A program made the position numbers and the translations under genes. 64,000 nt of DNA from Myoxocephalus aenaeus. Its lineage: Eukaryota > Chordata > Actinopteri > Perciformes > Cottidae. Within the stretch, counting starts at the first letter, position 1. Each line of letters begins with the position of its first letter. The DNA lies in assembly GCA_038501785.1 (NCBI GenBank), contig JBAMJR010000089.1:186001-250000 (forward strand), written 5' to 3'. The notes beneath the pieces are model-generated. The model did not search any database, was not told the DNA's origin, and was given only the letters and a program-made list of their open reading frames with translations. Below, piece by piece: positions 13,151-25,058 of this stretch.

Positions 13151-13579
13151 AGTACAATGCAAACTTCTCTTCTTTTTTTTTTTACCTGAAGGCCGCAGAG
13201 TTTCTAGAAGATCCATGCTTTACAAATTGGGCCTTCACAGAACTTGAATTGGCATTTCTCATCATCTTTGTTTCTTCTACTATTACGGCAAAGTTGATTA
13301 AAACATCAGTAAAACCACCAAAAGCTTTTTATTCACAAGAAAGTGGTATTATTGACATCAATAAGACAACAGAACCTTTTTGCATCAATTATAGGGCCAC
13401 TCCACTGATTTAGTATTACAATTTGATATTAGAGGGGGATTTGCAAAAGACAAAGAAAAAAGAATAATGTTGGAGCAGAGGTTAAAATATGCTGCACGCC
13501 ACAATTGTCACAATGCATCTTATTGACTTTTCCAATCTGGCATAAATCCACATATTTTAAACTCAACACTTCCAGTTTG
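13151..13579. other. No gene recognised
   Basis: AT-rich spacer between the MITE relic and the LINE; only a T-run at 13172-13182 stands out. Confidence 0.4.
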
Positions 13580-13586
13580 TATTCCT

Positions 13587-14855
13587 TTATCCATCCATCC
13601 ATCCATCCATTTTCGGCCGCTTATCCGGGGTCGGGTCGACATGAGCGAATGGCGGGGTCGGGAAAACCTCTAATGGGAGGCGTCCAGGAGGCATCCTGAC
13701 TAGATGCCCGAACCACCTCAGCTGACTCCTTTCGACACGAAGGAGCAGCGACTCGACTCCAAGCTCCCTCCTGATGTCCGAGCTCCTTACCCTATCTCTA
13801 AGGCTGAGCCCGGCCACCCTACGGAGGAAGCTCATTTCGGCCGCTTGTATCCGAGACCTCTTTCTTTTGGTCACGACCCAGAGTTCGTGACCATAGGTGA
13901 GGGTTGGAACGTAGACCGACCAGTAAATGGAGAGCTTCGCCTTCCGGCTCAGCTCCCTCTTCACCAAGACGGACCGGTACAGCGCCTGTTTTACTGCTGC
14001 AGCCGCACCGATCCGCCTATCGATCTCACGCTCCACCTTACCCTCACTCCTGAACAAGACCCCAAGATACTTGAACTCCTTCGCTTGGGGTAGGCAGTTT
14101 GTCCCCACCTGGAGGGAGCAGTCCACCGGTTTCCGGCAGAGCGCCATGGCCTTAGATTTGGAGGTGCTAACTCTCATCCCTGCCGCTTCACACTCGGCTC
14201 CAACACCCACCGGGAACGTGTCTGACTTACTACCGAGGATACGAACACAGCTCCTACTGCAGGCGTACAGAGACCGGATGGCCCGTGCCAATGGGTCCGG
14301 CACCCCATACTCCCGCAGCACCCCCCACAAAACCCCCCGAGGGACCCGGTCGAAAGCCTTCTCCAAGTCCACAAAGCACATGTAGACTGGTTGGGCAAAC
14401 TCCCAGGACCCCTCCAGTAGTCTTGCGAGGGTAAAGAGCTGGTCCACTGTTCCACGGCCGGGACGGAATCCACACTGTTCGTCTTGAATCTGAGGTCCGA
14501 CAAGCGGTCGGAGCCTCCTTTCCAGCACCCTGGCATAAGCTTTTCCCGGGAGGCTGAGCAGTGTGATACCACGATAGTTCGAACACACTCTCCAGTCTCC
14601 CTTCTTGAAGATGGGAACCACCACCCCGGTCTGCCAGTCCATGGGCACTGTTCCCGACCCCCATGCGACACTGCAAAGGCGTGTCAGCCAAGACAGCCCA
14701 ACAATGTCCAGCGCCTTCAGCATCTCAGGGCGAATCTCATCCACCCCCGGCGCCTTGCCACCAAGGAGCTTTTTGACTACCTTAGTGACCTCTGCCAGGG
14801 ATATGGGTGCAACCACCCCAAGGACTTCAGGCGCTGCCCCCTCTCCAGGGGACAT
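13587..14855 (-). pseudogene. LINE reverse transcriptase, catalytic core deleted
   Basis: A 422-residue frame with RT landmarks in order: GKAPGVDEIRPEMLK, VVVPIFKKGDWR, SNYRGITLLSLPGKAYARVL, QCGFRPGRGTVDQLF and the motif A aspartate in CFVDLEKAFDRVPR. It then reads PVGVG directly into AECEAAGMRVS at about 14197-14202. In the family, these two blocks are separated by motif B (RQGCPLSP-like) and motif C (FADD). Both are missing here, so an in-frame deletion has removed the second catalytic Asp pair. The C-terminus is also shortened: it runs from GRLPLEVF into the GATG tail (MDGWMDG), and the stop codon lies in the target duplication (13587-13589). It cannot be an active polymerase. Confidence 0.88.
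13591..13609 (-). repeat. (GATG)n 3' tail of the LINE
   Basis: A run of catc repeats on the plus strand directly abuts the target duplication. On the LINE's strand this is a GATG-repeat tail instead of poly(A), as known for RTE/Rex3-type elements. Confidence 0.85.
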
Positions 14856-16449
14856 GTTGGCCGTGCTCTGTCCACCGCCCGACGATGTCCACAGTCCGGG
14901 TCAGCAGTTCCCCCCCCATGCTGAGAACAGCCTGGGGTAGGCCCTGCTTTCCCTTCCTGAGCCGTCGGATGGTTTGCCAGAACTTCCTTGAGGCCAACCG
15001 AAAGTCCTTCTCCATGGCCTCCCCGAACTCCTCCCATGCCCGAGTTTTAGCATCCGCGACCTTCGCAGCTGCAGCCCTTCTGGCCTGCCGGTACCTGTCA
15101 GCTGCTTCAGGAGACCCCTGGGCCAGCCAGGCCCGAAAGGCCTCCTTCTTCAGTTTGACGGCTTCCCTCACCCCCGGTGTCCACCACCGGGTTCTCGGGT
15201 TGCCGCCACGACAGGCACCGATGACCTTCCGACCACAGCTCCTAGCGGCCGCGTCCACAATAGAGGCTTTGAACATGGTCCACTCGGATTCCATGTCCCC
15301 AGCCTCCCTCGGGATCTGTGAGAAGCTCTTCCGGAGGTGGGAGTTGAAGACCTCCCGGACAGGATCATCTGCCAGACGTTCCCAGTTCACCCTCACTACA
15401 CGTTTGGGCTTGCCAGGTCTTTCTAGCCGACTCCCCCGCCATCTGATCCAACTCACCACCAGGTGGTGATCAGTTGACAGCTCTGCTCCTCTCTTCACCC
15501 GAGTGTTCAAGACATACGGCCGCAGATCAGATGATACGACTACAAAGTCGATCATTGATCTCCGGCCTAAGGTGTTCTGGTACCAGGTACACTTATGAGC
15601 GACCTTATGCTCGAACATGGTGTTTGTTATGGACAAACTGTGGCTAGCACAGAAGTCTAACAACAAAGCACCGTTCGGGTTCAGATTGGGCAAGCCGTTC
15701 CTCCCAATCACGCCCCGCCAGGTTTCTCTGTCATTGCCCACGTGAGCGTTGAAGTCTCCCAGGAGAACTATGGAGTCGGCAGGTGGCGCCCTTTCCAGGA
15801 CCCCTCCCACCGACTCCAAGAAGGCCGGATACTCCGAAATGCTGTTCGGTGCATAAGCACAAACAACAGTCAGAGCCTTACTCCCCGCAACCCGTAGGCG
15901 CAGGGAGGCGACCCTCTCGTTCTCCGGGGAAAACTCCAACATAGCGGCGCTCAGCCGGGGGCTCGTGAGTATCCCCACTCCCGCCCGGCGCCTCTCACCC
16001 TGGGCAACTCCAGAAAAGGACAAAGTCCAACCCTTCTCCAGGAGCTTGGTTCCAGAGCCCGTGCTGTGCGTGGAGGTGAGCCCAACTATATCTAGCTGGT
16101 ACCGCTCCACCTCCTGCACCAGCTCCGGCTCTTTCCCCGCTAGCGAGGTGACGTTCCACGTCCCTAGAGCTAGTCTATGCTGCCGGCGATCGGCTCGCCC
16201 AGGTCTCCTGCCTGGCCCGCTGCCCGGTCTACATAGCACCCGACCCCGATGCTTCCCCCTGCGGGTGGTGAGTCCACAGGGTTGCTGGTCCATGATCTTT
16301 TTTCGGGCTGAGCCCGACCGGGCCCCATGGGCGAAAGCCCGGCCACCAGACGCTCGCTGACGAGCTCCCCTCCTGGGTCTGGCTCCGGGAGGGTGCCCCG
16401 GTTTCCCTTGTCCGGGCGAGGTTGCTACAATCCGTGGGCCGTAATTCAT
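14827..16449 (-). CDS. LINE endonuclease region (AP-endonuclease-like)
   Basis: A 540-residue frame. After a basic, low-complexity N-terminus, the endonuclease starts at about residue 90 (LALGTWNVTSLAGKEPELVQ). The catalytic landmarks LLGDFNAHVG (Asp/Asn) and ELSTDHHLVV (Asp-His) are present and intact, as is NPRTRWWTP in the linker to the polymerase. In RTE-type LINEs this domain nicks target DNA to prime reverse transcription. The frame ends abruptly after WTEH, where the polymerase should continue. The polymerase resumes in another frame from 14855, so a frameshifting deletion at about 14855-14866 splits the original polyprotein. The start codon chosen is the first in frame and may not be the native one. 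Confidence 0.88.
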   Translation of the reverse strand: MNYGPRIVATSPGQGKPGHPPGARPRRGARQRASGGRAFAHGARSGSARKKIMDQQPCGLTTRRGKHRGRVLCRPGSGPGRRPGRADRRQHRLALGTWNVTSLAGKEPELVQEVERYQLDIVGLTSTHSTGSGTKLLEKGWTLSFSGVAQGERRRAGVGILTSPRLSAAMLEFSPENERVASLRLRVAGSKALTVVCAYAPNSISEYPAFLESVGGVLERAPPADSIVLLGDFNAHVGNDRETWRGVIGRNGLPNLNPNGALLLDFCASHSLSITNTMFEHKVAHKCTWYQNTLGRRSMIDFVVVSSDLRPYVLNTRVKRGAELSTDHHLVVSWIRWRGSRLERPGKPKRVVRVNWERLADDPVREVFNSHLRKSFSQIPREAGDMESEWTMFKASIVDAAARSCGRKVIGACRGGNPRTRWWTPGVREAVKLKKEAFRAWLAQGSPEAADRYRQARRAAAAKVADAKTRAWEEFGEAMEKDFRLASRKFWQTIRRLRKGKQGLPQAVLSMGGELLTRTVDIVGRWTEHGQHVPWRGGSA

Positions 16450-16620
16450 CGGGGTTTTTTGAACCGCTCTTAGTCTGGGCTCTCCCCCGAGACCTGTTTG
16501 CCTTGGGAGACCCTACCAGGGGCTGACGCCCCAGACAACATAGCTCCCAGGATCACTGAGCCACTCAAACTCCTCCACCACGTTAAGGTGGCGATTCATA
16601 CGCCACCTTTATTCCTTTAT

Positions 16621-17699
16621 GAATTTGTAATCTCAGAAGTCAATGTGCGATAATCCTGATGACATCACTCAAACATCATCAGGGTTATTTTCTCAAACTC
16701 GATCCTGTGGTGGTAAACTGATCTTAAAATTGATCTTCAAACTCGTACATCTGTGACTGTAACTCTGACTCCAACTTTCGTCTTGTTTTCCAGATCCTTC
16801 ACACAGGCAATGTGCTCTGGCTTTTTCATTAGTGCCTGTTTGTTCATCCTTGGTAATGATCTCATAAGGGGCTTTTTAGTAGAACATGGTGCTCTGTGAT
16901 TGAATGGTTTTATGTGGAGTCAAAGCACTCAGGTTTGCACAGCGTGGCGCCACTTCAGATCACTCAGCGCAAATCCCCGTGGAGCTCTGGGGGAAAAAAC
17001 CATCGATTGCTGCACAGCCTCCCTCTCCTCTTTTCCTTCTTCTACCCCCAATTTTTCCCCTCTTGCAAAAATAATCCACTTTAACCGTCCCACTCCATTT
17101 CCTCTCTCCCTTCCCCTGAAACCAGTGATTAAGCGCTTAACCAGTTTACACACAAAGAGAGATGCGTTTGAAATGCAAACAAATAAACACCTGGGACTTT
17201 AGAGGTTGTGTTTCATGAGTTGTTGTGGCAGTATTTAGTTCCAATTTACTTCATCAGTATGTAAATGTACAGGGTTTTAGGCAGTAATAATTGTATCTTC
17301 CCCTGTGTAGCACGATTTTAACAATTCAACACTTTAATGATATTCAGATAGTCAGTTTTAAAATATCAGCAAAAAAAACCAGGATGAATAATTTGATCAG
17401 ATGTCATGAAAGTGTGTCATTTACACCTGCAGGATGAATTAAGGTGTGGTAGTGTGAATTATAATATATTCCTGTAATGCTTACAGTAGGTATTCATGTA
17501 TGGTAATTAGATATTTATCATTTAAATAAACAATTTTCTTCAGAAAAACTCATTAACTCAAATATGATGGTTTTATTGGCAGCTAAAGTTAATCATTTGT
17601 GTTGAGAGAGTGTGTTGATCAGAGGAACTATAGATGAGAGGCCTGTAACGCAAACTGTTTAACTTTATTTTCCATCCACTTGGGGGCAGCGCTCATAGC
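16621..17699. other. No gene recognised; CTCF-like motif near the end
   Basis: AT-rich sequence without domains. At 17676-17693 the plus strand reads ccacttgggggcagcgct, which resembles the vertebrate CTCF core. This is a motif match by eye only. Confidence 0.4.
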
Positions 17700-17868
17700 A
17701 GTAGGGCTGCCTCAACTGAAGAAATCCTGAGTCAACTAACAATCATATAATTTTGTCAACTGATCGATTAGTTGACTTAATCACCAGATCTGTAAAACAA
17801 AGTTTCTCCACAAAGAATCACACAAAAGACTTAAACCACCGATTCGTCAACTAATCGATTAAGAGGGG
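17700..17868. mobile_element. hAT-like MITE relic (AGGGCTGCCTC ends)
   Basis: The left part reads tagggctgcctcaact and the right part aatcgattaagagggggctg, imperfect inverted partners. Internal 'gatcgattagttgac' and 'gtcaactaatcgatt' also pair. This pattern matches common fish hAT MITEs. The ends are diverged and no clear 8-bp duplication is seen. Confidence 0.55.
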
Positions 17869-18357
17869 GCTGCTTATTATTGCAGTGCTTATTTACACGT
17901 AGAGCATCAGGTTACCTGGTAAATGTAAGTCACTCTCCTTTTATCTCTGTTTTTGTCAGTCCGATGCTTAGTGCTGGGCAGGTGGTGTACAGTTTCCTGG
18001 AACTATTAAAAACAGCTTCCTACACATTTAAGTTGTGGACCGTAAAATCAAAACAATGAGCTGACAGCACTCCTTAGAGCTGACGGGAACTCTGCTGTTG
18101 GCTGATAATTCTCTGTGGGTTTGGAACGATAAGTGACCCTCTTTCACAGTACATGTTGTCATTTCATCCACTGTTAATGTTAACATGTGGATCAGAGCAG
18201 CTTTAAAAGCATAGACACACTGTTTGGGATTTAAAAACAACCCACATCTAAACGCTGAGGGGAGAAAGGATGAAAACCTCCTCTTAAAGAGAGGGTGGTG
18301 TTTTGGAAATATACCAACTGATCTGTGAATCTGCTGACATGTCTCATTAACCCCCAT

Positions 18358-18359
<2 letters not shown>

Positions 18360-18401
<42 letters not shown>

Positions 18402-18410
18402 AACACACAC
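18360..18410. repeat. (CA)n microsatellite
   Basis: A CA tract of about 35 bp, continued by an imperfect gcacacaaacacacac extension. Confidence 0.95.
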
Positions 18411-20293
18411 TTTAGATAGTATCTTCTGCCATCTGCAGGGCTCAGCCTGGGCCTGTGACATCACTTCCTCTCACACATACAGGCGCTGGTGGGAAATTGT
18501 ACCACCATGACATCATGTAATGGTTCCAACATGTGGTGAGATGAGTTGCATCCAACTGCTCGTGGATGCAGGAATGCAAGCTCAACTTTACAACAAAGTC
18601 AACTTCTCTGTCCACCTTAACCACCGTGGCCTTGATCCTGATTGAGCTCCCATTCATCTAGACTCAAATTTCCTATTTTGACCAGAACCGGCCTTGAAAT
18701 CAAAGCTTTCCAGCGTACTTAAGTAACGAGGGGCCACAGGGAGATTAGAGTCCATTTCCACTTTAACTTTTGAGGTGAAACTGCACATTAATCCCCTTTT
18801 TTTAATGATGTCACGATGACCTCCACTCTCACACTCTCTGCTGTTATTATCATGATCCTCAAAGTCTTAGTCCAATAACTCAATATGACTCTTTCATCCT
18901 GCCTGAGGATCTTCACACATCTTGTATCCATCATCTGTCCCTCCCACACACGATACACACCTCCCCTGTTCTCACGTTAATCTGCCCGCTCCTCCCTCAC
19001 TCTTCAGCCATTCGCTCATGTGAGATTCTTTCTTTCTTCGACACGGTACACCAGGAACTATTGAGAACAGCCAGTTGTGTGCGCTGGCTGCATTTGTCTT
19101 GGCACCGTCTCAGGGTTCTAATATTGCCAGATTAAGTGTACTAGATGACTGTGGCAGGGAGCTTCCTCCTCATGAGGCTGCAGTGAAAGATCAGAGGATG
19201 AGGGAGGAGATGTCCGCTTATAATCAATCTACTTTTGATTCTTGCTGTTTTGTTAAACTAACTTATAACCACCGGTCACAGAAAAAATCTTGTGAAAGCT
19301 ATTTACTGTACGCGACACATTTTGGGTTGCATCTGTGGATAAACATTTTCACACGCAGGCAGTCGACTCGCAGAACAACTAAAGATAATGCAGGAACTGT
19401 TCCAAAGCTTACCAACTTTTTTGACCTGTTTATGAGCTGAACTCTCCCCTCTTGTAGTTGACTCACACACACACACATGCTGTCAAAGAGGGTAATAGTT
19501 CTGTCACTCGTAATGAACTTCAGAGAAAGCAACCCCAAATATGTAAGCCAGTGTTTGTGTATGTGTGGGTGTGTGTAAGCTGCTGTGCAAATGGGGTGGC
19601 CTTTGATGTAGCGCTGCTCGGATCCTCTTGTAGTTAGCCGTTCCCAGGCTGTCTGAGCCTGTCCTATTCTTTTTCAAGGGCAGGATGCAGAGACAGGGAC
19701 ATGAGAGAGAATGGCTGGCCTTCTTAGCTTTTCTGTCTTTTGGTTGATGCTGCGAAAAGTACCTCGATAAGTACCTCGATAATTGCCTTTTGTGTGTGTG
19801 CTCATGTGTAAAACATACCTAATGGCAATGGAACCAGTTAAACATTTGTGAACTACAAATAATCCATCTGTATAAATAAGATCCCATGCCTTTTCAATGT
19901 CTTAGCTGCTTTTCCATTTGATAGTTTTCATGTTAAATGTTGTGGATGACTTAAACTGCAACTCTATTGGTCAGTAATATTCAGATGCAGATTATTAGTC
20001 TAATAGGGTTGGTAGAGTCTGCCAACTGGACTTTGGTCTGTGTGTCTATTGGAGTGGATCAGAACAGACTGCCTTTCAGGTCTGATCATGTGGTGCATTG
20101 TATTTGTCACAGAGAAGATCAATGTTGTTTGACGTGAGCCGTAGAGAGTCAACTGTGAAAAAGAAAAAGTCACATGTAGTCTGTTTTTGAGCACAGCTGT
20201 TGGTGGCGCATCCCGTTGCTGTGGTGTTCTCTCCTGAGATCTGTCCGGGTCGACTGCTGGTCCAACAATTTGGACTTTGTAAAGTAAGACCAA
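18411..20293. other. No gene recognised
   Basis: No domain-bearing frame. Contains short CA (19465-19477) and GT-rich (19555-19576) stretches and a small 'gtacctcgataa' doubling near 19760. Confidence 0.4.
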
Positions 20294-20780
20294 AGTCACA
20301 AATTTGCCTCAGAGGGCTTTACAATCTGTACACATACGACATCCTCTGTCCCGGGACCTCACATTGGATCAGGGAAACTTGAAAAAAGGGAAGAAACCTT
20401 CGGGAGAGCAACAGAGGAGGATCCCTCTATCAGGATGGCCAGAAGTACAATAGATGTCATGTGTACAGAATGAACAACGTAACAGTTAGTATGTGTGTTG
20501 TCACAAGGGTTACAACACACTCATTGCATTTGACATAAATTATTCATATAATGAGTAGTAGTAGGCATGATGAAAAAGTTACAACTACCAAATATAACAG
20601 CAAAAGTGGATATAGTAGACCAATAAAAGATATTAAAAGCAGTAATGGTGTTGGCAATACTAATTGCAATGCAACTAATAATAATGATAATAGCAGTGGG
20701 TGTCGGGCAGGACCAGGGTCCAGGTATAACCACGATCCATGAGGCGAGAAAGCACTAAGTACTCTGGCTGACTTCCTTCT
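20294..20780 (-). mobile_element. L2 LINE 3'-UTR fragment
   Basis: The block 'tttgcctcagagggcttt acaatctgtacacata' followed by 'cccgggacctcaca' and 'agcaacagaggaggatccct' is nearly the same as 36045-36300, the 3' UTR of the L2 LINE at 35990-38177, in the same orientation. Homology is clear to about 20575. Beyond that, 'gggcaggaccagggtccagg' still resembles the L2 region at about 36540. No coding part is retained. Confidence 0.75.
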
Positions 20781-21144
20781 GACTCCCCAAACACATGAAT
20801 GACATGAACATGATTTACTACAGTAATACAGCATTGTTGTTGTACCTAAGGGCTTAACATGTTATGTTACAAAGAGTCAATAATTTGCATAAGTATTTTT
20901 GGGCCTGTGGTAAGTCTCTAGTCTGCAATTCTGACTGTGGCCACTACTCCAAAATCACAGCCAGCACTGATCCTGGGGGCTTGCTTTATAGTCCTGTATA
21001 AATCATTTCCTTTGAGGTCGAAGGCCACATATTTTTCCCTTCTCACACCTTTCCTGCTGTCTCTCTAAAACAGCGCCTTTGGAAACATCCAAGATGCTCC
21101 TCCTGTGTCTGGGATGTGCTTTTAACATACCAGATAAAGCTTGT

Positions 21145-21150
<6 letters not shown>

Positions 21151-21238
<88 letters not shown>
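21151..21238. repeat. (GT)n microsatellite
   Basis: An uninterrupted 88-bp GT tract. The open frames reading through it (Cys-Val or Thr-His repeats) are not genes. Confidence 0.98.
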
Positions 21239-21240
<2 letters not shown>

Positions 21241-22178
21241 AGCAACCTGCAGGTGGAGGAACAACCAGTAACCTACAGTATCTCCTGCCTTCAAAAATCC
21301 CTTTATGTTCCACCGCCAGATGTGGAAAGAAGCAGCGAGAAATTGTGGCAAAGCGCCAGAAGGAATTGTGTCAGAAAGCAGCTTTAACAGGTCATTGTGT
21401 ATTTTCACTCCTCTCTTTTCCTTTCTGTCTCGCAATAATTTTACTATTGCTGAAATTCTCAAAACCATCAGCGCACTTTTTGCATGTGAAGAAAGAGATG
21501 AGCTGATTGAGAGGATTCACATGAGCCAAGTCACGTACAGACCAAAAGATCCTTCCATCCCGATCCAAGATTAATACCATATTTTACATCTATAGTTCCT
21601 GTCTTGCACCTTCTCTTCTGATGGTCCCAGCCTGCAGTAAAATAGTCTTTGACCCTGAACACATCCTCAGAAGACACAGGATCTCTGATTAAATTCGCCC
21701 TCTAGAGGTGGAGAGCTGGAACGACAGCAGCTGTCACCACAGAGGCAGGAGTTGAGCATATCCACAACATTCAATATCTCAGCTCTTTTTTCACCCTCAT
21801 GTTTTTTTGGGGGATTTCGACAAAGTCATCTCAGATTTCATCTTATCTTCTATTCAGCACATCTCGGAGATAAAAAGGAACATTTAAAAAGCAGATGGGC
21901 AAAGATGTGTGCACTCACTCCACCATCGAACTCAGTCAAAGACACGATAGAGAGATCCTGCCTCACTAGGGCAACACATTAAGGCTAAACGAAGGTGTTA
22001 GTTCGGTCTGAACGCTGCTGTCTATCAGCTTGTAATGTTAAAGGTATGAAATGTTTCCTCCAAAGCTTTTCTGCCTGAAGGATGAAGCTCTCAGGAAGAG
22101 GGTTCCCTCAGGGATCCTCTATATCTGTTATCTCACACATACCACGACACTCACGCATGTTCAAACACATGCTTATAT

Positions 22179-22179
<1 letters not shown>
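21239..22179. other. No gene recognised
   Basis: Between two dinucleotide tracts; frames up to about 90 residues without known motifs. No repeat ends recognised. Confidence 0.4.

Positions 22180-22232
<53 letters not shown>
22180..22232. repeat. (CA)n microsatellite
   Basis: A pure 53-bp CA tract. Confidence 0.97.
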
Positions 22233-22234
<2 letters not shown>

Positions 22235-22389
22235 CTTTGTATGGAACATCTGCAAAACTATACTCTTCACCCCTCCACCTGAGCGTGAGTAATTCTTCTT
22301 CTATTGATCCTCCATTAATGCTCCACCACTTTCCCCTGAACAGATGTCAGGCGAGCATCACACCGATTGATGTTTTTAATAAAAACGCA

Positions 22390-22425
22390 ATGAGGAGGAG
22401 GAAGAGGAGGAGGAAGAGGAGGAGG
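22390..22425. repeat. GAG/GAA purine tract
   Basis: About 36 bp of gaggaggaagagg-type sequence, an uninterrupted purine strand. Simple repeat. Confidence 0.8.
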
Positions 22426-23104
22426 GATGGACACTCTTCTCATGGAGGAGAAACCTGGAGGTAGGTGTGTTACTGCATGTGTGTTTGTGTCTCACTTGGC
22501 AGCCCTTTTCACAAGTTGTGCCTCTACCGATGTGGTTGGCGAGAAACTTTTTTTAAAAGCGCATTTGAAGAATCTCAGATGTTACAAGACGAAACACCCA
22601 CATGTGTTTGTGTGTGTGCGTGCGTACGTGCCAGTGAGTGAGCTCAGATTGACTTGACTCTTTCACTTCAATCGCATCTTTGTAGGTCTGCTTGTGGATC
22701 CTATAAGCAAAGCGCAGGGGGAGAGGTTGCATAGCAGAGCTTCAATGGTTTCTTTGGCTGAGCCATAAGGGATCTATAGCACCAGCAACCTGACTGGCAG
22801 GCAGATGGGTAAGGATGAAATGATAAAATATCAGATAAGAATCTGTCAAAATTCAAAAAAATGCACCGGTCAATAATCCATATTTTTACCTGAGCACCGG
22901 AACAAGCACTCTGACTTTGAGTTTGAGAGAACGACGAAGAAAGAACACAGAGAGAGATCAACAGAGTGTGAGGAAGTGAGGGAGGAGATACTCGATAGAA
23001 CAGAAGATGCACAGAGATAGAAAATTCAGAAACGTGTTGAAAGATATATTAAGCAAAAGGACACTCATTACTCTCTAAAAGGTTTGAAATCTAAGATAGG
23101 AGAA

Positions 23105-23106
<2 letters not shown>
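22426..23106. other. No gene recognised
   Basis: Nothing beyond a short gtgtgtgtgcgtgcgtacgtg stretch near 22607-22630. Confidence 0.4.

Positions 23107-23191
<85 letters not shown>
23107..23191. repeat. (CA)n microsatellite
   Basis: A pure 85-bp CA tract. Confidence 0.98.
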
Positions 23192-23193
<2 letters not shown>

Positions 23194-25056
23194 GGTGAAA
23201 CTCCCAATTTTCCAAACGCATAACAGATTTGAGAACACTGCCTCCACGAGCTCCCAGCTCCTCACTCCTCCCCCGCTGCTCTTGTATTTACCCGCTTGAC
23301 AAATACATGTGTCGGCCCATCGATGAATTGAAAAAGATGTGCGTATGAATAATAAATCTGTGGCAGCTGTACATTTTTAATTGATTCTTCCCAAGTACAA
23401 ACGGCATGGAGATTGTGAAGCTTCATATACTCCCTGAGGGAGCCGGTTTGATTTTCTTTTATCCACTAATGTATTTATTACTATTGAAGCTGGAATGAAA
23501 CAGGGTGGGAAAAGGGATGTGATGAATATTTGACAAGGAGAGTTTGTGACGTGCAATATGTCAGTGAGGTTTCCTGACTGTCAGTTTTATCCTGCTGAGC
23601 TTGTGTCATTTTCAGGAGCTGTTCCGTGACCTCCGCCTGTTAAAATATTTGATATGCATTTATTTTTAATGATGGCTGGTCACTTGAGAGGCTCCATGAA
23701 GTAGATACATCATCTTTGATATCTATGGATAACCATGATTCAGTTTTTTCTTCTTTTCTATTATTTTCCCCCTGTCAGAGACCACCCGTATCTCGTATCA
23801 CACTCAAACCCTCAAATCAAGCGAAAACACAAGCAAATACTTGTTGTTGTCATGATGACTAGACACAAACTATTGGCAGTTCTACAATCCAGGAATAAAC
23901 ATGTGCTAGATGATATTCACAAAATTCTAAATTATTATTTAATAGCTCTAAAATTAACAGTGTCTGAATAGTCATAACGCTGCATTTCTTCTCAACAAGT
24001 TTTTCTTTTGACAAGTTGTTTTTGTATTACTTCAGTAAAACATTTAAACAGTTACAATGCAATGTTTTAAAAAAAAAATCTCATTGGAACATTCAAATCT
24101 ATTGTTGATTTTCTTCCCTTCTGTACAATTTTCTTGAAACAATGCATTAAATTTAAAAATCCAGACATTACTTAAATAAACTAATGATCTTAAGTAGCAA
24201 TAAATAATGTTATATTAGTGATTTTATTATATATGTGTGTGTATGTTGAACTTAAAATGTTTATTTCATTAAACTTGGACTAAAGTAAAGAAATAATTAA
24301 AGTGAACTCATGATTTTGAGTAAAGATTACTAATGTGGACTTGAATATGTCTACTGCAGCACTTAAAGTTAACACAACTTAACCTGTTTAGTTCTTCCAT
24401 GTGTAAAAACTTAAATGGTTTGAGGTAACGGGTTTCCACACGAATTTCTAGTAAAGTCAACTAGTTCGGGCTAAGAGTGTTGGTTTCTTCATGATTCAAG
24501 GTTGAAAGCATCATCATTTAATTTGTCAACTGGTTTCTCCGGTAACAAAATTTCTGGATGAACGAAACATGGAGAGATGACCTAGTCAACAAGTCAAGTT
24601 TAGTGTATCTTTTTATTATTTATTTATTTTTGCACAATTCAAAAAATAATATTTAAAAATAAACAAACATAACAGAGATAAATTAATATCACAGTGCAGG
24701 AAGAGGCAAAAAGCCAACTGGGCTTATTTGAAGCCTCCACCTATATAATATTTAACATTTTACAAGATTACAAACATAAAATGAAATATGCACAAGACAG
24801 ACAACCCTATCCTCATGGTGATGCCGACAGATGAACTCATGATAAATTGAATCAAAACGTTTATCCCCTACTGGCCAATTCAGGACCATAGGCTGTGAAT
24901 GTAACCAAAAGTGACACAAATCTGTCAAATGTGGTTTTAGGGTTTTTCAGCATCACTGTTTTGCTTTACTGTCACTGCTCTCATTAGTGTCATTTTTGGC
25001 AGCAGGCAGCGGCGGCAAAATAAGTTTAAAACAAACAAACAGTGTACACCACCATA
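23192..25056. other. No gene recognised
   Basis: AT-rich, with A/T runs (24068-24078, 24609-24630). No domain, RNA gene or element end recognised. Confidence 0.4.
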
Positions 25057-25058
25057 TA

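Larger units (their letters stand above)
13591..16609 (-). mobile_element. RTE/Rex3-like LINE, complete-ended copy
   Basis: A minus-strand non-LTR retrotransposon of 3.02 kb. Its 3' tail is a (GATG)n array (13591-13609 on the plus strand as catc repeats), typical of RTE-clade elements such as Rex3. An 11-bp direct repeat TATTCCTTTAT flanks it exactly (13580-13590 and 16610-16620), which marks the insertion and argues the 5' end is intact. It encodes an AP-type endonuclease followed by a reverse transcriptase, now in two overlapping frames. The GC-rich composition contrasts strongly with the AT-rich flanks. Its clade name rests on remembered family features. Confidence 0.92.

Noticed and set aside
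13704..16360. Plus-strand frames of 120-220 residues opposite the LINE
   Set aside because: They are antisense shadows of the GC-rich LINE coding sequence.
21079..21506. Long Cys-Val / Thr-His repeat frames
   Set aside because: They only read through (GT)n/(CA)n tracts; the same kind of frame appears at every such tract.
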